Below, one piece after another: positions 1 to 7,193 of a stretch of 19,860 nucleotides of DNA. Numbering within the stretch: the stretch's first letter is position 1; each line of letters opens with the position of its first letter. Position numbers and translations under genes: made by a program. Source of the stretch: Gammaproteobacteria bacterium (GTDB taxonomy: Bacteria > Pseudomonadota > Gammaproteobacteria > Steroidobacterales > Steroidobacteraceae); NCBI GenBank assembly GCA_027451085.1, contig DAIDKA010000309.1, positions 1 to 19,860 of the forward strand. Direction: 5' to 3'. The notes below the pieces were generated by a model. That model was not told where the DNA came from. It made no database searches and saw only the letters and a program-made list of their open reading frames with translations.

Positions 1-438
1 AACGTCGAGACCGTGCGGCGACTGACGCACCCGGTGCGTGATCCGCGCGCAGGTTACGAACAGACCCTCGCGGTGCTGGAGCACGCCAAGCGCCATAACC
101 CGGCGGTGCTCACCAAGACCAGCCTGATGCTGGGCCTGGGCGAGACTGATGCCGAAATCCTCGAAACGCTCAGCGACCTGCGCGCGACCGGCGTGGACAT
201 CGTGACCCTGGGCCAGTACCTGCGTCCGACGCCGAATCATCTGCCCGTGCAGCGCTTCGTCACGCCGGAACAGTTCGATGCCTACCGCGCCGAGGCGCTG
301 CAGCGCGGTTTCCTGGAATGCGTGTCCGGTCCCTTCGTGCGTTCCAGCTACCGGGCCGAGCAGGCCCTGGCGCGCAACAATGCGGGGCTCGACAACCAGG
401 CGCTGTCCGGGCGCGCCCACGGCGCAACCGGGGTCTGA
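1..438 (+). CDS. lipA: Lipoyl synthase LipA, C-terminal part (5' end cut by window)
   Basis: Radical-SAM enzyme that inserts two sulfur atoms into protein-bound octanoyl groups, giving the lipoyl cofactor of 2-oxoacid dehydrogenases and the glycine cleavage system; cytoplasmic. The frame is open from base 1 and 145 residues are visible. It opens with the NVETVRRLT / VRDPRAGYEQTL segment, then LMLGLGETDAEI and the VTLGQYLRPTPNHLPVQRF stretch of the SAM-binding barrel. Near the end is the RSSYRAE signature, whose serine ligates the auxiliary iron-sulfur cluster in characterised LipA. The N-terminal cysteine motifs lie outside the window. The stop (436-438) directly abuts the GTG of lipB, so the two are cotranscribed. 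Family assignment is secure. Confidence 0.97.
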   Translation, partial: NVETVRRLTHPVRDPRAGYEQTLAVLEHAKRHNPAVLTKTSLMLGLGETDAEILETLSDLRATGVDIVTLGQYLRPTPNHLPVQRFVTPEQFDAYRAEALQRGFLECVSGPFVRSSYRAEQALARNNAGLDNQALSGRAHGATGV

Positions 439-1089
439 GTGGCGCAGCCGCCTGCCACGGGCGCCGGCACACCCCTGATCGTGCTGCGTGACCTGGGAGA
501 GGTGGAATACCTGCCGACGTATGAGCGCATGCAGCGCTTCACCGCCGGACGCGGCCCCGACACCCCTGATGAAATCTGGTTCCTGACGCATCCGCCGGTG
601 TTCACGCTGGGCCTCGCCGGCAGGCGCGAGCATGTGCTGGCGCCGGGGGGCATTCCCGTGGTGCAGGCCGATCGCGGCGGGCAGGTGACCTACCACGGTC
701 CCGGGCAGCTGGTGGTCTATGTGCTGATCGACCTGCGGCGCGCGGTCCTGGGGGTGCGCGATGTCGTGACGGCGCTGGAACGCAGCGTGATAGATCTCAT
801 GGCGGAGCAGGACGTCGAGGCCGTCGCGCGCGCCGATGCGCCGGGGGTGTACGTGCGCGGCGCCAAGCTCGCAAGTCTGGGGATCCGCATCCGCCGCGGC
901 TGCAGCTATCACGGCCTGGCGTTGAACGTGGACATGGACCTCGAGCCCTTCCAGCGCATCAATCCCTGCGGCCATGCGGGGCTTGCGATGACGCAGCTTA
1001 AGGATCTCGGCGTGCCGTTCAATGTCGAACAGGCGGCCGGGGCGTTGCGGCCGCATCTGCTGGCGGCGCTGGGACTGGCGAACTCCTGA
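439..1089 (+). CDS. lipB: Octanoyl-[acyl-carrier-protein]:protein N-octanoyltransferase LipB
   Basis: Transfers octanoate from acyl carrier protein to the lipoyl domains of target enzymes, supplying the substrate of LipA; cytoplasmic. The 216-residue length is normal for the family. Visible signatures are GGQVTYHGPGQLVVY, the catalytic lysine in GAKLASLGIRI (Lys143) and the acyl-thioester cysteine in INPCGHAGLAMTQL (Cys177). The start is a GTG immediately after the lipA stop; a GGGG stretch a few bases upstream, inside the lipA end, can serve as ribosome-binding site. lipA precedes lipB here, the reverse of the E. coli order. A strong hairpin follows the stop. Function is secure; the exact start is likely but not proven. 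Confidence 0.96.
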   Translation: MAQPPATGAGTPLIVLRDLGEVEYLPTYERMQRFTAGRGPDTPDEIWFLTHPPVFTLGLAGRREHVLAPGGIPVVQADRGGQVTYHGPGQLVVYVLIDLRRAVLGVRDVVTALERSVIDLMAEQDVEAVARADAPGVYVRGAKLASLGIRIRRGCSYHGLALNVDMDLEPFQRINPCGHAGLAMTQLKDLGVPFNVEQAAGALRPHLLAALGLANS

Positions 1090-1107
1090 ACGTCCGCACA
1101 GGCGCAC

Positions 1108-1132
1108 CCCGGCCGCGGCGTGCGCGGCCGGG
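1108..1132. terminator. GC-rich hairpin between convergent lipB and lipoprotein gene
   Basis: A perfect 10-bp stem (CCCGGCCGCG, 1108-1117, with CGCGGCCGGG, 1123-1132) encloses the 5-base loop GCGTG. It lies 18 bases after the lipB stop and 12 bases from the 3' end of the convergent lipoprotein gene, so it could end transcription from both sides. No run of T follows on either strand, so it may act as a stability hairpin or with Rho rather than as a classical intrinsic terminator. Confidence 0.65.
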
Positions 1133-1144
1133 ATGGATTCACTC

Positions 1145-1747
1145 TTACGAAGCCGACTTCATGTCGAGGGACTTCATGATCTCAGCGGCCTTGTCCTTGA
1201 CTTCCTGGGCCTTGGACATGGCCGTGGTGTAGTCACCGGATGTCGCGGCCGTGGTGGCATCGTTCCAGCCGGACTTCAGTGCGTCCAGGCCGGACTTGAC
1301 GCTCTCGAGCGCCTCCTTGGTGACACCGTGCGGCAGGTGGTGCGACTTGGATAGTTCTGCGACGCGGTGCTGAATGGCATCAACTGTCCTGGGGATCTCG
1401 GCGCTGATCGGACCCCAGTCGCCCTTGGCTTTCTCGATCGCGGCCGCGGCCTCGGAGGATTTTTCGATGGTGGCACTCTTGAGGCTGGCGATGGCGGAAG
1501 TGAGGGCCGGAGCGGCCGCCAGCACATCCTTGTAGTCACCCTTGTTGAATTCGTCCTGGGCGGTGGCGATCTGCGTCTGCACTGCCTGGTACTGGTCGGG
1601 CGCGTACTTCCTGGCCTCGTCTGCGATCTCGGAGAGCCCTGACTGGGCGGTGGCGATCGCCTGCTGCGCGGGGTCTTTCTGGCCGGCGCAGCCAACGATG
1701 AGCACGGCCACGGAGGAGGCCAGCAATCCAACGAATTGCTTCTTCAT
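1145..1747 (-). CDS. Small alanine/lysine-rich helical lipoprotein, function unknown
   Basis: A 200-residue predicted lipoprotein. It begins MKKQFVGLLASSVAVLIVGC with a lipobox-type end (IVGC, lipidated Cys20). The rest is almost wholly helical, with heptad-like patterns, many Ala, Lys, Glu and Asp, no further cysteine and no catalytic motif. Two segments resemble each other (DEFNKGDYKDVLAAAPALTS near the middle and AATSGDYTTAMSKAQEVKDK near the end), suggesting an internal duplication of a helical hairpin as in DUF4398-like or TPR-like envelope lipoproteins. It is divergent from the Sbp-like gene across 143 bases. A cell-envelope location is inferred from the lipobox; the function is not recognisable. 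Confidence 0.85.
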   Translation of the reverse strand: MKKQFVGLLASSVAVLIVGCAGQKDPAQQAIATAQSGLSEIADEARKYAPDQYQAVQTQIATAQDEFNKGDYKDVLAAAPALTSAIASLKSATIEKSSEAAAAIEKAKGDWGPISAEIPRTVDAIQHRVAELSKSHHLPHGVTKEALESVKSGLDALKSGWNDATTAATSGDYTTAMSKAQEVKDKAAEIMKSLDMKSAS

Positions 1748-1793
1748 TTGTGAAAGTCCTTGTGTTGCACCGAAACCCGGACAGTAGCACGAA

Positions 1794-1815
1794 CCTCTTT
1801 GTAACCTCTTTATAA
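1794..1815. promoter_or_regulatory. Tandem 11-bp direct repeat in divergent promoter region
   Basis: Two adjacent copies, CCTCTTTGTAA (1794-1804) and CCTCTTTATAA (1805-1815), differ at one base. Each is a 7-base unit plus a 4-base A/T-rich tail, with an 11-base period (one helical turn). This is the architecture of binding sites for OmpR/PhoB-type response regulators, although the 7-mer is not the E. coli PhoB consensus. It lies between the lipoprotein gene and the Sbp-like gene. The second copy contains TATAAC, a possible -10 for the plus-strand gene. The regulator is unknown. Confidence 0.4.
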
Positions 1816-1890
1816 CCGCTGCCTGCCTGACTTTGCGCCGGGCTGCGGCCTAACATTGGCAGAACTGTCAGGCCCGCGAAGGGGAAGAGC

Positions 1891-2919
1891 ATGTTCGGTG
1901 TCGGTAAATGGGTGGCACGCGCGGCGCTGGTGCTGAGTGGAGCGCTGGCTCTGGCGGGCTGTGGCCTGCAGCTGGAACGCCCCGCATCGCTGACGCTGCT
2001 GAACGTCTCGTACGATCCGACGCGCGAGTTTTATGAGGACTACAACGCGCAGTTCATCCGCTACTGGAAGGCCAGGACCGGGCAGGACGTGACGGTGAAC
2101 CAGTCCCACGGCGGCTCGGGCAAGCAGGCCCGTTCCGTGATGGAGGGCCTGCAGGCGGACGTGGTGACCCTGGCACTGGCCGGTAACATCGATGCCATTG
2201 CCAGCCAGGCGAAACTGCTGCCGCTGAACTGGCAGAGCCGGTTGCCGGACAACAGCACGCCTTACACTTCCACCATCGTGTTCCTGGTGCGCAAGGGCAA
2301 CCCGAAGCACATCAAGGACTGGGGCGACCTCATCAAGCCGGGGGTCCAGGTCATCACGCCCAACCCCAAGACCTCCGGCGGCGCGCGCTGGAACTACCTC
2401 GCGGCCTGGGGCTGGGCCCTCAGCCAGCCCGGCGGCAGCGACGCCACGGCGCGGGAGTTCGTGCAGAAGCTCTACGCCAACGTGCCGGTGCTCGACACGG
2501 GGGCGCGTGATGCCACCAACACCTTTGTGCAGCAGAGCATCGGGGATGTCCTGGTCGCCTGGGAGAACGAGGCGTTCCTGGCGGTCCGCGAGGTGGGCGC
2601 GGATAAATTACAGATCGTGGTGCCCTCGGTGAGCGTCCTGGCCGAGCCTGCCGTGGCCGTGGTGGACCAGGTGGCGCTGAAACATGGCACGAGGACCCTC
2701 GCCCGCGAATACCTGCTGCACCTGTACAGCAAGGAAGGCCAGGAGATTGCTGCGCGCAACTTCTACCGGCCACGGGACCCGCAAGTGGCGAAGAAGTACG
2801 CAAGCCAGTTTCCGCAGCTCAAGCTGCTGACCATCGCGGACTTCGGCGGGTGGGCCAAGGTGGAGGCCGAACACTTTGCCGATGGCGCGATCTTCGATCA
2901 GATCTATGCTCCTCATTAA
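1891..2919 (+). CDS. sbp: Sulfate/thiosulfate ABC-type substrate-binding lipoprotein (Sbp/CysP family)
   Basis: Extracytoplasmic binding protein of the sulfate/thiosulfate uptake family, 342 residues, the usual size. The N-terminus has a hydrophobic signal ending LALAGC, so Cys24 should be lipidated; classical E. coli Sbp and CysP are soluble. Family signatures are NVSYDPTREFYEDYN, the ligand-loop motif SHGGSGKQARSVMEGLQADV and the NPKTSGGARWNYLAAWG segment. The start is supported by AGGGGAAGAG just upstream. No CysT, CysW or CysA genes are beside it, so it is an orphan in this window. Its 3' end overlaps the convergent RNA methyltransferase gene by 4 bases. The family is secure; whether the ligand is sulfate, thiosulfate or another oxyanion is not. 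Confidence 0.9.
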   Translation: MFGVGKWVARAALVLSGALALAGCGLQLERPASLTLLNVSYDPTREFYEDYNAQFIRYWKARTGQDVTVNQSHGGSGKQARSVMEGLQADVVTLALAGNIDAIASQAKLLPLNWQSRLPDNSTPYTSTIVFLVRKGNPKHIKDWGDLIKPGVQVITPNPKTSGGARWNYLAAWGWALSQPGGSDATAREFVQKLYANVPVLDTGARDATNTFVQQSIGDVLVAWENEAFLAVREVGADKLQIVVPSVSVLAEPAVAVVDQVALKHGTRTLAREYLLHLYSKEGQEIAARNFYRPRDPQVAKKYASQFPQLKLLTIADFGGWAKVEAEHFADGAIFDQIYAPH

Positions 2920-3677
2920 CCTGCTGGTAGCGCCCGCCATGCGCCATGCCGCTCCCCGGCCCGCGCCAGCTCGTACTGGCAGATGGTCACCGCCGTTGCA
3001 ACGTTCAGCGACTCGATCGCTCCGGTTCCGGCAATCGTGAACGGGGTTGCATTCATCCCGGCCAGCGCTTCGCGCGGCAGGCCCCGGGCTTCGTTGCCGT
3101 AGAGGTAGCAGTCAAAGTTCTGGAATGCCGGCGCGGTGATCGGTTCACCCTGCAGGTCGAGGCTGGCGATCCGCCCGAAGCGCGCGGGCAGGGTCTCGAT
3201 CGGCACATCGGTCTCGATGGGCACATGGAACAGTGATCCCATGCTGGCGCGCACCGCCTTGCCGTTGTGCACGTCCACGCTGTCCGGGCTGAGCAGGCAA
3301 CGGAACCCGCCAAACCACGCGAGCGTGCGCAGGATGGTGCCGAGGTTGCCGGGGTCCTGGATTTCGTGCAGATAGATGGCGCGTTCGCCCGGCCGGGGCG
3401 CGGATGCGGCAAGGATCGGCACGACCGCGGCGATGCCCTGGGGCGAGCGTGTTTCACTCAGCTGCGCCATGTGGCGTGAATTGATCAGGTGCACAGGCAG
3501 CGCGCTGGTCCAGTGCTCATGCTCCCGCGTGAGATAGATTTCGCTGGCGCGCAGGCGCGAGTCATGGACTGCTGCCTTCTGCAGCTCCTGCACCAGGTGT
3601 TCGCCTTCGAGCAGGAAGCAGCCGAACTCCAGGCGGAATTTCTTCTGGTGGAGCTTTTTGATGTCCTCGAATTTCAT
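2916..3677 (-). CDS. SpoU/TrmH-family RNA methyltransferase
   Basis: SAM-dependent RNA 2'-O-methyltransferase of the SPOUT superfamily, 253 residues, cytoplasmic. The N-terminal part (about 1-95) contains the FLLEGEHLVQE motif of the substrate-binding domain of RlmB/TsnR-like proteins. The knotted catalytic domain has motif 1 (QDPGNLGTILRT, Asn111, Arg117), motif 2 (LYGNEARGLP, 192-201) and motif 3 (ESLNVATAV, 222-230). It is the second gene of a minus-strand pair: its ATG overlaps the stop of the FAD oxidoreductase (ATGA), implying translational coupling. Its 3' end overlaps the Sbp-like gene. The target, probably a 23S rRNA or tRNA ribose, cannot be read from the sequence. Confidence 0.92.
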   Translation of the reverse strand: MKFEDIKKLHQKKFRLEFGCFLLEGEHLVQELQKAAVHDSRLRASEIYLTREHEHWTSALPVHLINSRHMAQLSETRSPQGIAAVVPILAASAPRPGERAIYLHEIQDPGNLGTILRTLAWFGGFRCLLSPDSVDVHNGKAVRASMGSLFHVPIETDVPIETLPARFGRIASLDLQGEPITAPAFQNFDCYLYGNEARGLPREALAGMNATPFTIAGTGAIESLNVATAVTICQYELARAGERHGAWRALPAG

Positions 3678-5290
3678 GCCAGGGACCGTGCGACCGCCTC
3701 GGCCACCTTGATGCCATCGACGCCGGCCGACAGGATGCCGCCGGCATAGCCCGCTCCTTCGCCGCAGGGGTAGAGCCCGCGCACGTTGAGACTCTGCAGT
3801 GATTCGCTGTCACGCGTGATGCGCACGGGGGAAGACGTGCGGGTCTCGACTCCGGTCAGGACGGCATCGTCGCGGTCGAAGCCGCGGATCTGCCTGCCGA
3901 AGGCCGGCAGGGCCTCGCGCATGGCGTCGATGGCGTAGGCGGGCAGCGCCTGCGACAGGTCGCCCAGCCGCACGCCCGGCGTATAGGAAGGAATGACATC
4001 GCCCAAGCGGGTAGAGGCGGCGCCACGCAGGAAATCACCGACCAGCTGCCCGGGCGCGCAGTAGTTGCTGCCGCCAAGTACATAGGCTGTGGATTCCAGC
4101 GCCTCCTGCAGCGCAACGCCCGCAAGCGGGCCGCCGGGGAAGTCCTGTTCCGGATTGACCGCCACCACGATGCCGGCATTGGCATTACGCTCGTTGCGTG
4201 AATACTGGCTCATGCCGTTGGTGACCACGCGTCCGGGTTCAGAGGTGGCGGCCACCACGGTGCCGCCAGGGCACATGCAGAAGCTGTAAACGGCGCGTCC
4301 ATTGCCAGCGTGGTGCACGAGCTTGTAGTCGGCGGCACCCAGTTCCGGATGGCCGGCGAAGTTCCCGAGGCGCGCGGTATCGATCAGCGATTGCGGATGC
4401 TCGATACGAAAGCCGATTGCGAACGGCTTGGCCTCCATGTGGACGCGCCGCCGCTCCAGCATGCGGAACGTGTCGCGGGAGCTGTGCCCGAGCGCGAGCA
4501 CCACGTGGCGGCTGTGCAGCGTTTCGCCACTCTCGAGTGCCACACCCTCGATCCGGCCCGCCTCGATCAGAAGCTCAGTGACCTTGCTTTCGAAGCGGAT
4601 CTCGCCGCCCAGCCCGATGATTTCCTGGCGCATCGCCGACACGACGCCAGTAAGACGGAAGGTGCCGATGTGTGGCTTGCTGACATACAGGATTTGCGCG
4701 GGCGCCCCGGCGCGCACGAACTCGTGCATCACCTTGCGGCCGTAGAACTTCGGGTCCTTGATCTGGCTGTAGAGCTTGCCGTCCGAAAACAGGCCCGCGC
4801 CGCCCTCGCCGAACTGGACATTGGATTCCGGGGTGAGCGTGTTGCGGCGCCACAGCGCCCAGGTGTCTTTTGTCCGGCGCCGTACGTCGCGTCCGCGTTC
4901 CAGCACGATGGGCCTGAAGCCCATCTGCGCGAGCAGCAGCGCGGCGAACAGCCCGCAGGGACCGAATCCAACGACCAGCGGACGTTCCTTGAGTCGTGCC
5001 GGCGCGTGCGCAACCGGGTGGTAGCTCGTATCCGGGGCGGGGCCCACCTGCCGGTCCCGCGCGAGGCGCTTCAACACGGCGGCTTCATCCCGCAGCGTGA
5101 CGTCGACGACGCAGATGAAGAGCAGGATTCCCCGGTTTTTCTTGCGCGCGTCATGGCTGCGCTTGAACAAGGTGAAGTCGAGCAGGTCGGCGGCGGGGAT
5201 GTCGAGGCGCTTGAGAATGGCCTGGCGCAGCGTCCCGGGCGTGTGGTCGAGGGGCAGAGGCAGCTCGGTAATGCGGATCACCGGTGTCAT
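3674..5290 (-). CDS. FAD-dependent oxidoreductase, COG2509 type
   Basis: A 538-residue predicted cytoplasmic flavoprotein. An N-terminal domain of about 100 residues (RITELPLPLDHTPGTLRQAI, then DFTLFKRSHDARKKNRG) precedes the dinucleotide fold with GFGPCG (108-113) and the acidic end of strand 2 (VLERG, Glu131). Later come FGEGGAGLFSDGKLYSQIKD, FCMCPGGTVVAATSEPGRVV and a C-terminal GLYPCGEGAGYAGGI FAD-contacting motif. This arrangement matches the conserved but biochemically poorly known FAD-dependent dehydrogenase family COG2509. The ATG lies directly behind an AGG. It overlaps the downstream methyltransferase by 4 bases and is divergent from rlmE. The substrate is unknown. Confidence 0.9.
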   Translation of the reverse strand: MTPVIRITELPLPLDHTPGTLRQAILKRLDIPAADLLDFTLFKRSHDARKKNRGILLFICVVDVTLRDEAAVLKRLARDRQVGPAPDTSYHPVAHAPARLKERPLVVGFGPCGLFAALLLAQMGFRPIVLERGRDVRRRTKDTWALWRRNTLTPESNVQFGEGGAGLFSDGKLYSQIKDPKFYGRKVMHEFVRAGAPAQILYVSKPHIGTFRLTGVVSAMRQEIIGLGGEIRFESKVTELLIEAGRIEGVALESGETLHSRHVVLALGHSSRDTFRMLERRRVHMEAKPFAIGFRIEHPQSLIDTARLGNFAGHPELGAADYKLVHHAGNGRAVYSFCMCPGGTVVAATSEPGRVVTNGMSQYSRNERNANAGIVVAVNPEQDFPGGPLAGVALQEALESTAYVLGGSNYCAPGQLVGDFLRGAASTRLGDVIPSYTPGVRLGDLSQALPAYAIDAMREALPAFGRQIRGFDRDDAVLTGVETRTSSPVRITRDSESLQSLNVRGLYPCGEGAGYAGGILSAGVDGIKVAEAVARSLA

Positions 5291-5319
5291 CCTGGCCGGT
5301 AAATCCGGCAGAGGGGCAG

Positions 5320-5337
5320 TAGAATGGCCCGATTCTA
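5320..5337. promoter_or_regulatory. Divergent -10-like inverted repeat (TAGAAT / ATTCTA)
   Basis: The 65-base gap between the FAD oxidoreductase gene and rlmE contains TAGAAT (5320-5325) and ATTCTA (5332-5337), a 6-bp inverted repeat around GGCCCG. Each arm, read on its own strand, is one base from the TATAAT consensus, so one short dyad could provide both back-to-back -10 elements or be a small operator. No convincing -35 box is visible on either side. Confidence 0.35.
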
Positions 5338-5355
5338 GCGTAACTTCCCCACAAG

Positions 5356-5976
5356 ATGCCCAGGACCAAAAGCAGCGCCAGCTGGCTGTCGCGCCACCTC
5401 AGCGACCCCTTCGTCAAGCAGGCGCAGAAGGACGGTTATCGTTCGCGCTCGGCCTACAAGCTGATCGAGCTGAACGACAAGGACAGATTGATCCGGCACG
5501 GCATGCGGGTCATGGACCTGGGTTCCGCGCCCGGTGGCTGGTCGCAGGTGGCCGGCAAGCTCGTGGGCGACAAAGGGCGGGTTCTTGCCACGGACATCCT
5601 GCCCATGGAAGGTCTGCGCAATGTCGACTTCATCCAGGGCGATTTCACGGATGACGCCATCGTGCAGCGGATTTTCGACTGGCTGGCGGGTGAGAAATTC
5701 GATCTCATCATTTCCGACATCGCGCCGAACATGAGCGGCATTGATTCGGCCGACCAAGCGCGATCGATCTACTTCCTGGAACTGGCGCTCGATACGGTGT
5801 GCAAAGCCTTGAGGCCGGGTGCGAGCTTCGCGGCCAAGATGTTCCAGGGCGCAGGCTCAGACCAGTACCTGAAGCAGCTGCGGATGCATTTCGACAAAGT
5901 GCTCATCCGCAAGCCCGCCGCCTCGCGCAAGGAGTCCCGCGAGGTCTACGTCGTGGCGAAGGGGTTCAGGGGCTGA
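5356..5976 (+). CDS. rlmE: 23S rRNA 2'-O-ribose methyltransferase RlmE (FtsJ/RrmJ)
   Basis: Methylates the 2'-hydroxyl of U2552 (E. coli numbering) in the A loop of 23S rRNA, a late step of large-subunit assembly; cytoplasmic. The length of 206 residues is typical. The SAM-binding motif DLGSAPGGWSQV is present, and so is the full catalytic K-D-K-E set: Lys35 (RSAYKL), Asp121 (SDIAPNMSG), Lys161 (FAAKMFQG) and Glu196 (SRKESREVYVV), each three residues earlier than in the E. coli enzyme. The start has no clear Shine-Dalgarno sequence. In many Gammaproteobacteria ftsH follows rlmE; here a cytochrome operon does. Confidence 0.97.
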   Translation: MPRTKSSASWLSRHLSDPFVKQAQKDGYRSRSAYKLIELNDKDRLIRHGMRVMDLGSAPGGWSQVAGKLVGDKGRVLATDILPMEGLRNVDFIQGDFTDDAIVQRIFDWLAGEKFDLIISDIAPNMSGIDSADQARSIYFLELALDTVCKALRPGASFAAKMFQGAGSDQYLKQLRMHFDKVLIRKPAASRKESREVYVVAKGFRG

Positions 5977-6015
5977 GACGACCGACGGCAGCATGGGCGG
6001 CGAGAGCCCGGCTCG

Positions 6016-6037
6016 TAACCGGAAAACCGGGTCATTT
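6016..6037 (+). terminator. Possible weak terminator after rlmE
   Basis: CCGG-AAAA-CCGG (6019-6030, a 4-bp stem with an AAAA loop) is followed by GTCATTTT, 42 bases past the rlmE stop. The stem is short; a larger alternative pairs CCCGG at 6008-6012 with CCGGG at 6027-6031. This is a modest candidate for ending rlmE transcription ahead of the cytochrome operon promoter. Confidence 0.3.
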
Positions 6038-6048
6038 TAAGCATGACA

Positions 6049-6083
6049 ATCAATTGGAACGATTGATCCAGGCCCGGTAATCT
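6049..6083 (+). promoter_or_regulatory. Candidate promoter and operator of the cytochrome/DsrE-like/SBP operon
   Basis: TTGGAA (6054-6059) and TAATCT (6078-6083), separated by 18 bases, form a plausible sigma-70 promoter about 55 bases ahead of the cytochrome start. The -35 region lies inside an inverted repeat, ATCAAT (6049-6054) and ATTGAT (6062-6067) with a 7-base centre, which could be an operator. The segment is A/T-rich compared with its surroundings. No terminator-like structure separates it from the gene. Confidence 0.4.
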
Positions 6084-6137
6084 TCATCGAGTCCCCAAAA
6101 GCGCTTTGAAGCCCCAGAACGGCTGGAGAGTTAAGAG

Positions 6138-7193
6138 ATGATCCGGATACCTGGTGCCCTGACCGCTGTCCCTGGCGCTGCCGCGCTCGCACTCACGGTG
6201 TTGCTGCAGATGCCGGCTCCCGCTCATGCGGCTGCAGCCGTGACTCCCAAGGCCCCGGCTGCATCAGCGCCCGCAGCCAGTGCCGGCTGGGTGGTTCCTG
6301 ACATCAACAAGCTCCCGGATGATGCCTGGGGACGGACTGTGCGATATGGCCGGGACCTCACGGTCAGGACGGCCTCGTTGATGGGCCCCGAGGTCCGTGA
6401 TCCCGCCCATCGCTTCGCCGGCAATAATCTCAGCTGCCAGGACTGTCACCTGGAGGCGGGTACAAAGCAGTTCGGCCTGCCATATGTGGGAGTCTATGCG
6501 GACTTTCCGAGCTATCGTGCCCGCGAAGGTGCCGTGGGAACGATCGAGGAGCGCATCCAGGGCTGCATGGTGCGCAGCATGAACGGCAGGCGACTGCCGC
6601 CGGGCAGCCGCGAAATGACCGCCATGGTGGCTTATTTCAAATTCCTTTCGACCGGCCGTCCCGTGGGTGAGCCGACGCCGGGGCGTGGTGCCGGCCGGAT
6701 GCCCGAACTGCCCCGCGCCGCTGATCCGGCGCGGGGCAAGGCGGTCTATACCCTGCGCTGCGCGGTCTGCCACGGCGATCACGGGCAGGGCCGGCGCGCG
6801 GGTGTGGTGGGAGATGCCCAGGGGTATGCATTTCCGCCGCTATGGGGTCCGGACAGTTTCAACGACGGGGCCGGCATGGCCCATCTCATCGGTGCCGCCA
6901 ACTTCATCCACGCCAACATGCCGGTGGGCACCTCGTGGCGTGCTCCGGCGCTGACGACCGCGGATGCCTGGGACGTTACAGCCTACGTTGATGCGCAACC
7001 GCGGCCGCATATGGCGCACCGGGACCGGGACTTCCCGAATCGGCTGGAGAAGCCCGTCGATACCCCTTACGGACCCTACGCCGATGACATCGATCCCGCG
7101 CAGCACCGGCTTGGGCCTTTCCAGCCCATCCGTGATGCGCTCAAGACTCAAAAAGCAAGCGGAGCAACACATGGAAACCAGAACCGACCGTAG
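6138..7193 (+). CDS. Exported diheme cytochrome c, TsdA-like (thiosulfate dehydrogenase family)
   Basis: A 351-residue predicted periplasmic cytochrome with two heme sites. After a signal peptide (cleavage likely near PAHA, about residue 31) and an Ala/Pro linker comes the first site, CQDCH (100-104). It is followed by YVGVYADFPSYRAREG and IEERIQGCMVRSMNG, matching the SoxA-like domain of TsdA; Cys143 corresponds to the unusual distal heme ligand of thiosulfate dehydrogenase. The second domain has CAVCH (208-212) and Met261 in ANMPVG as candidate distal ligand. TsdA oxidises two thiosulfates to tetrathionate or runs in reverse. GGAGAG lies 7 bases before the ATG. The 3' end overlaps the next gene by 23 bases. 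The family fit is strong; the substrate is inferred. The last 50 or so residues extend beyond the heme domain. Confidence 0.88.
   Translation: MIRIPGALTAVPGAAALALTVLLQMPAPAHAAAAVTPKAPAASAPAASAGWVVPDINKLPDDAWGRTVRYGRDLTVRTASLMGPEVRDPAHRFAGNNLSCQDCHLEAGTKQFGLPYVGVYADFPSYRAREGAVGTIEERIQGCMVRSMNGRRLPPGSREMTAMVAYFKFLSTGRPVGEPTPGRGAGRMPELPRAADPARGKAVYTLRCAVCHGDHGQGRRAGVVGDAQGYAFPPLWGPDSFNDGAGMAHLIGAANFIHANMPVGTSWRAPALTTADAWDVTAYVDAQPRPHMAHRDRDFPNRLEKPVDTPYGPYADDIDPAQHRLGPFQPIRDALKTQKASGATHGNQNRP

Noticed and set aside
4310..5302. A 330-codon plus-strand frame
   Set aside because: Antisense to the FAD oxidoreductase gene, whose product has complete FAD-binding motifs.
6964..7170. A longer start for the DsrE-like gene
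   Set aside because: The extension lies wholly inside the cytochrome coding sequence, is basic and of low complexity, and would bury the Tat signal. The ATG at 7171 has GGAG at good spacing.
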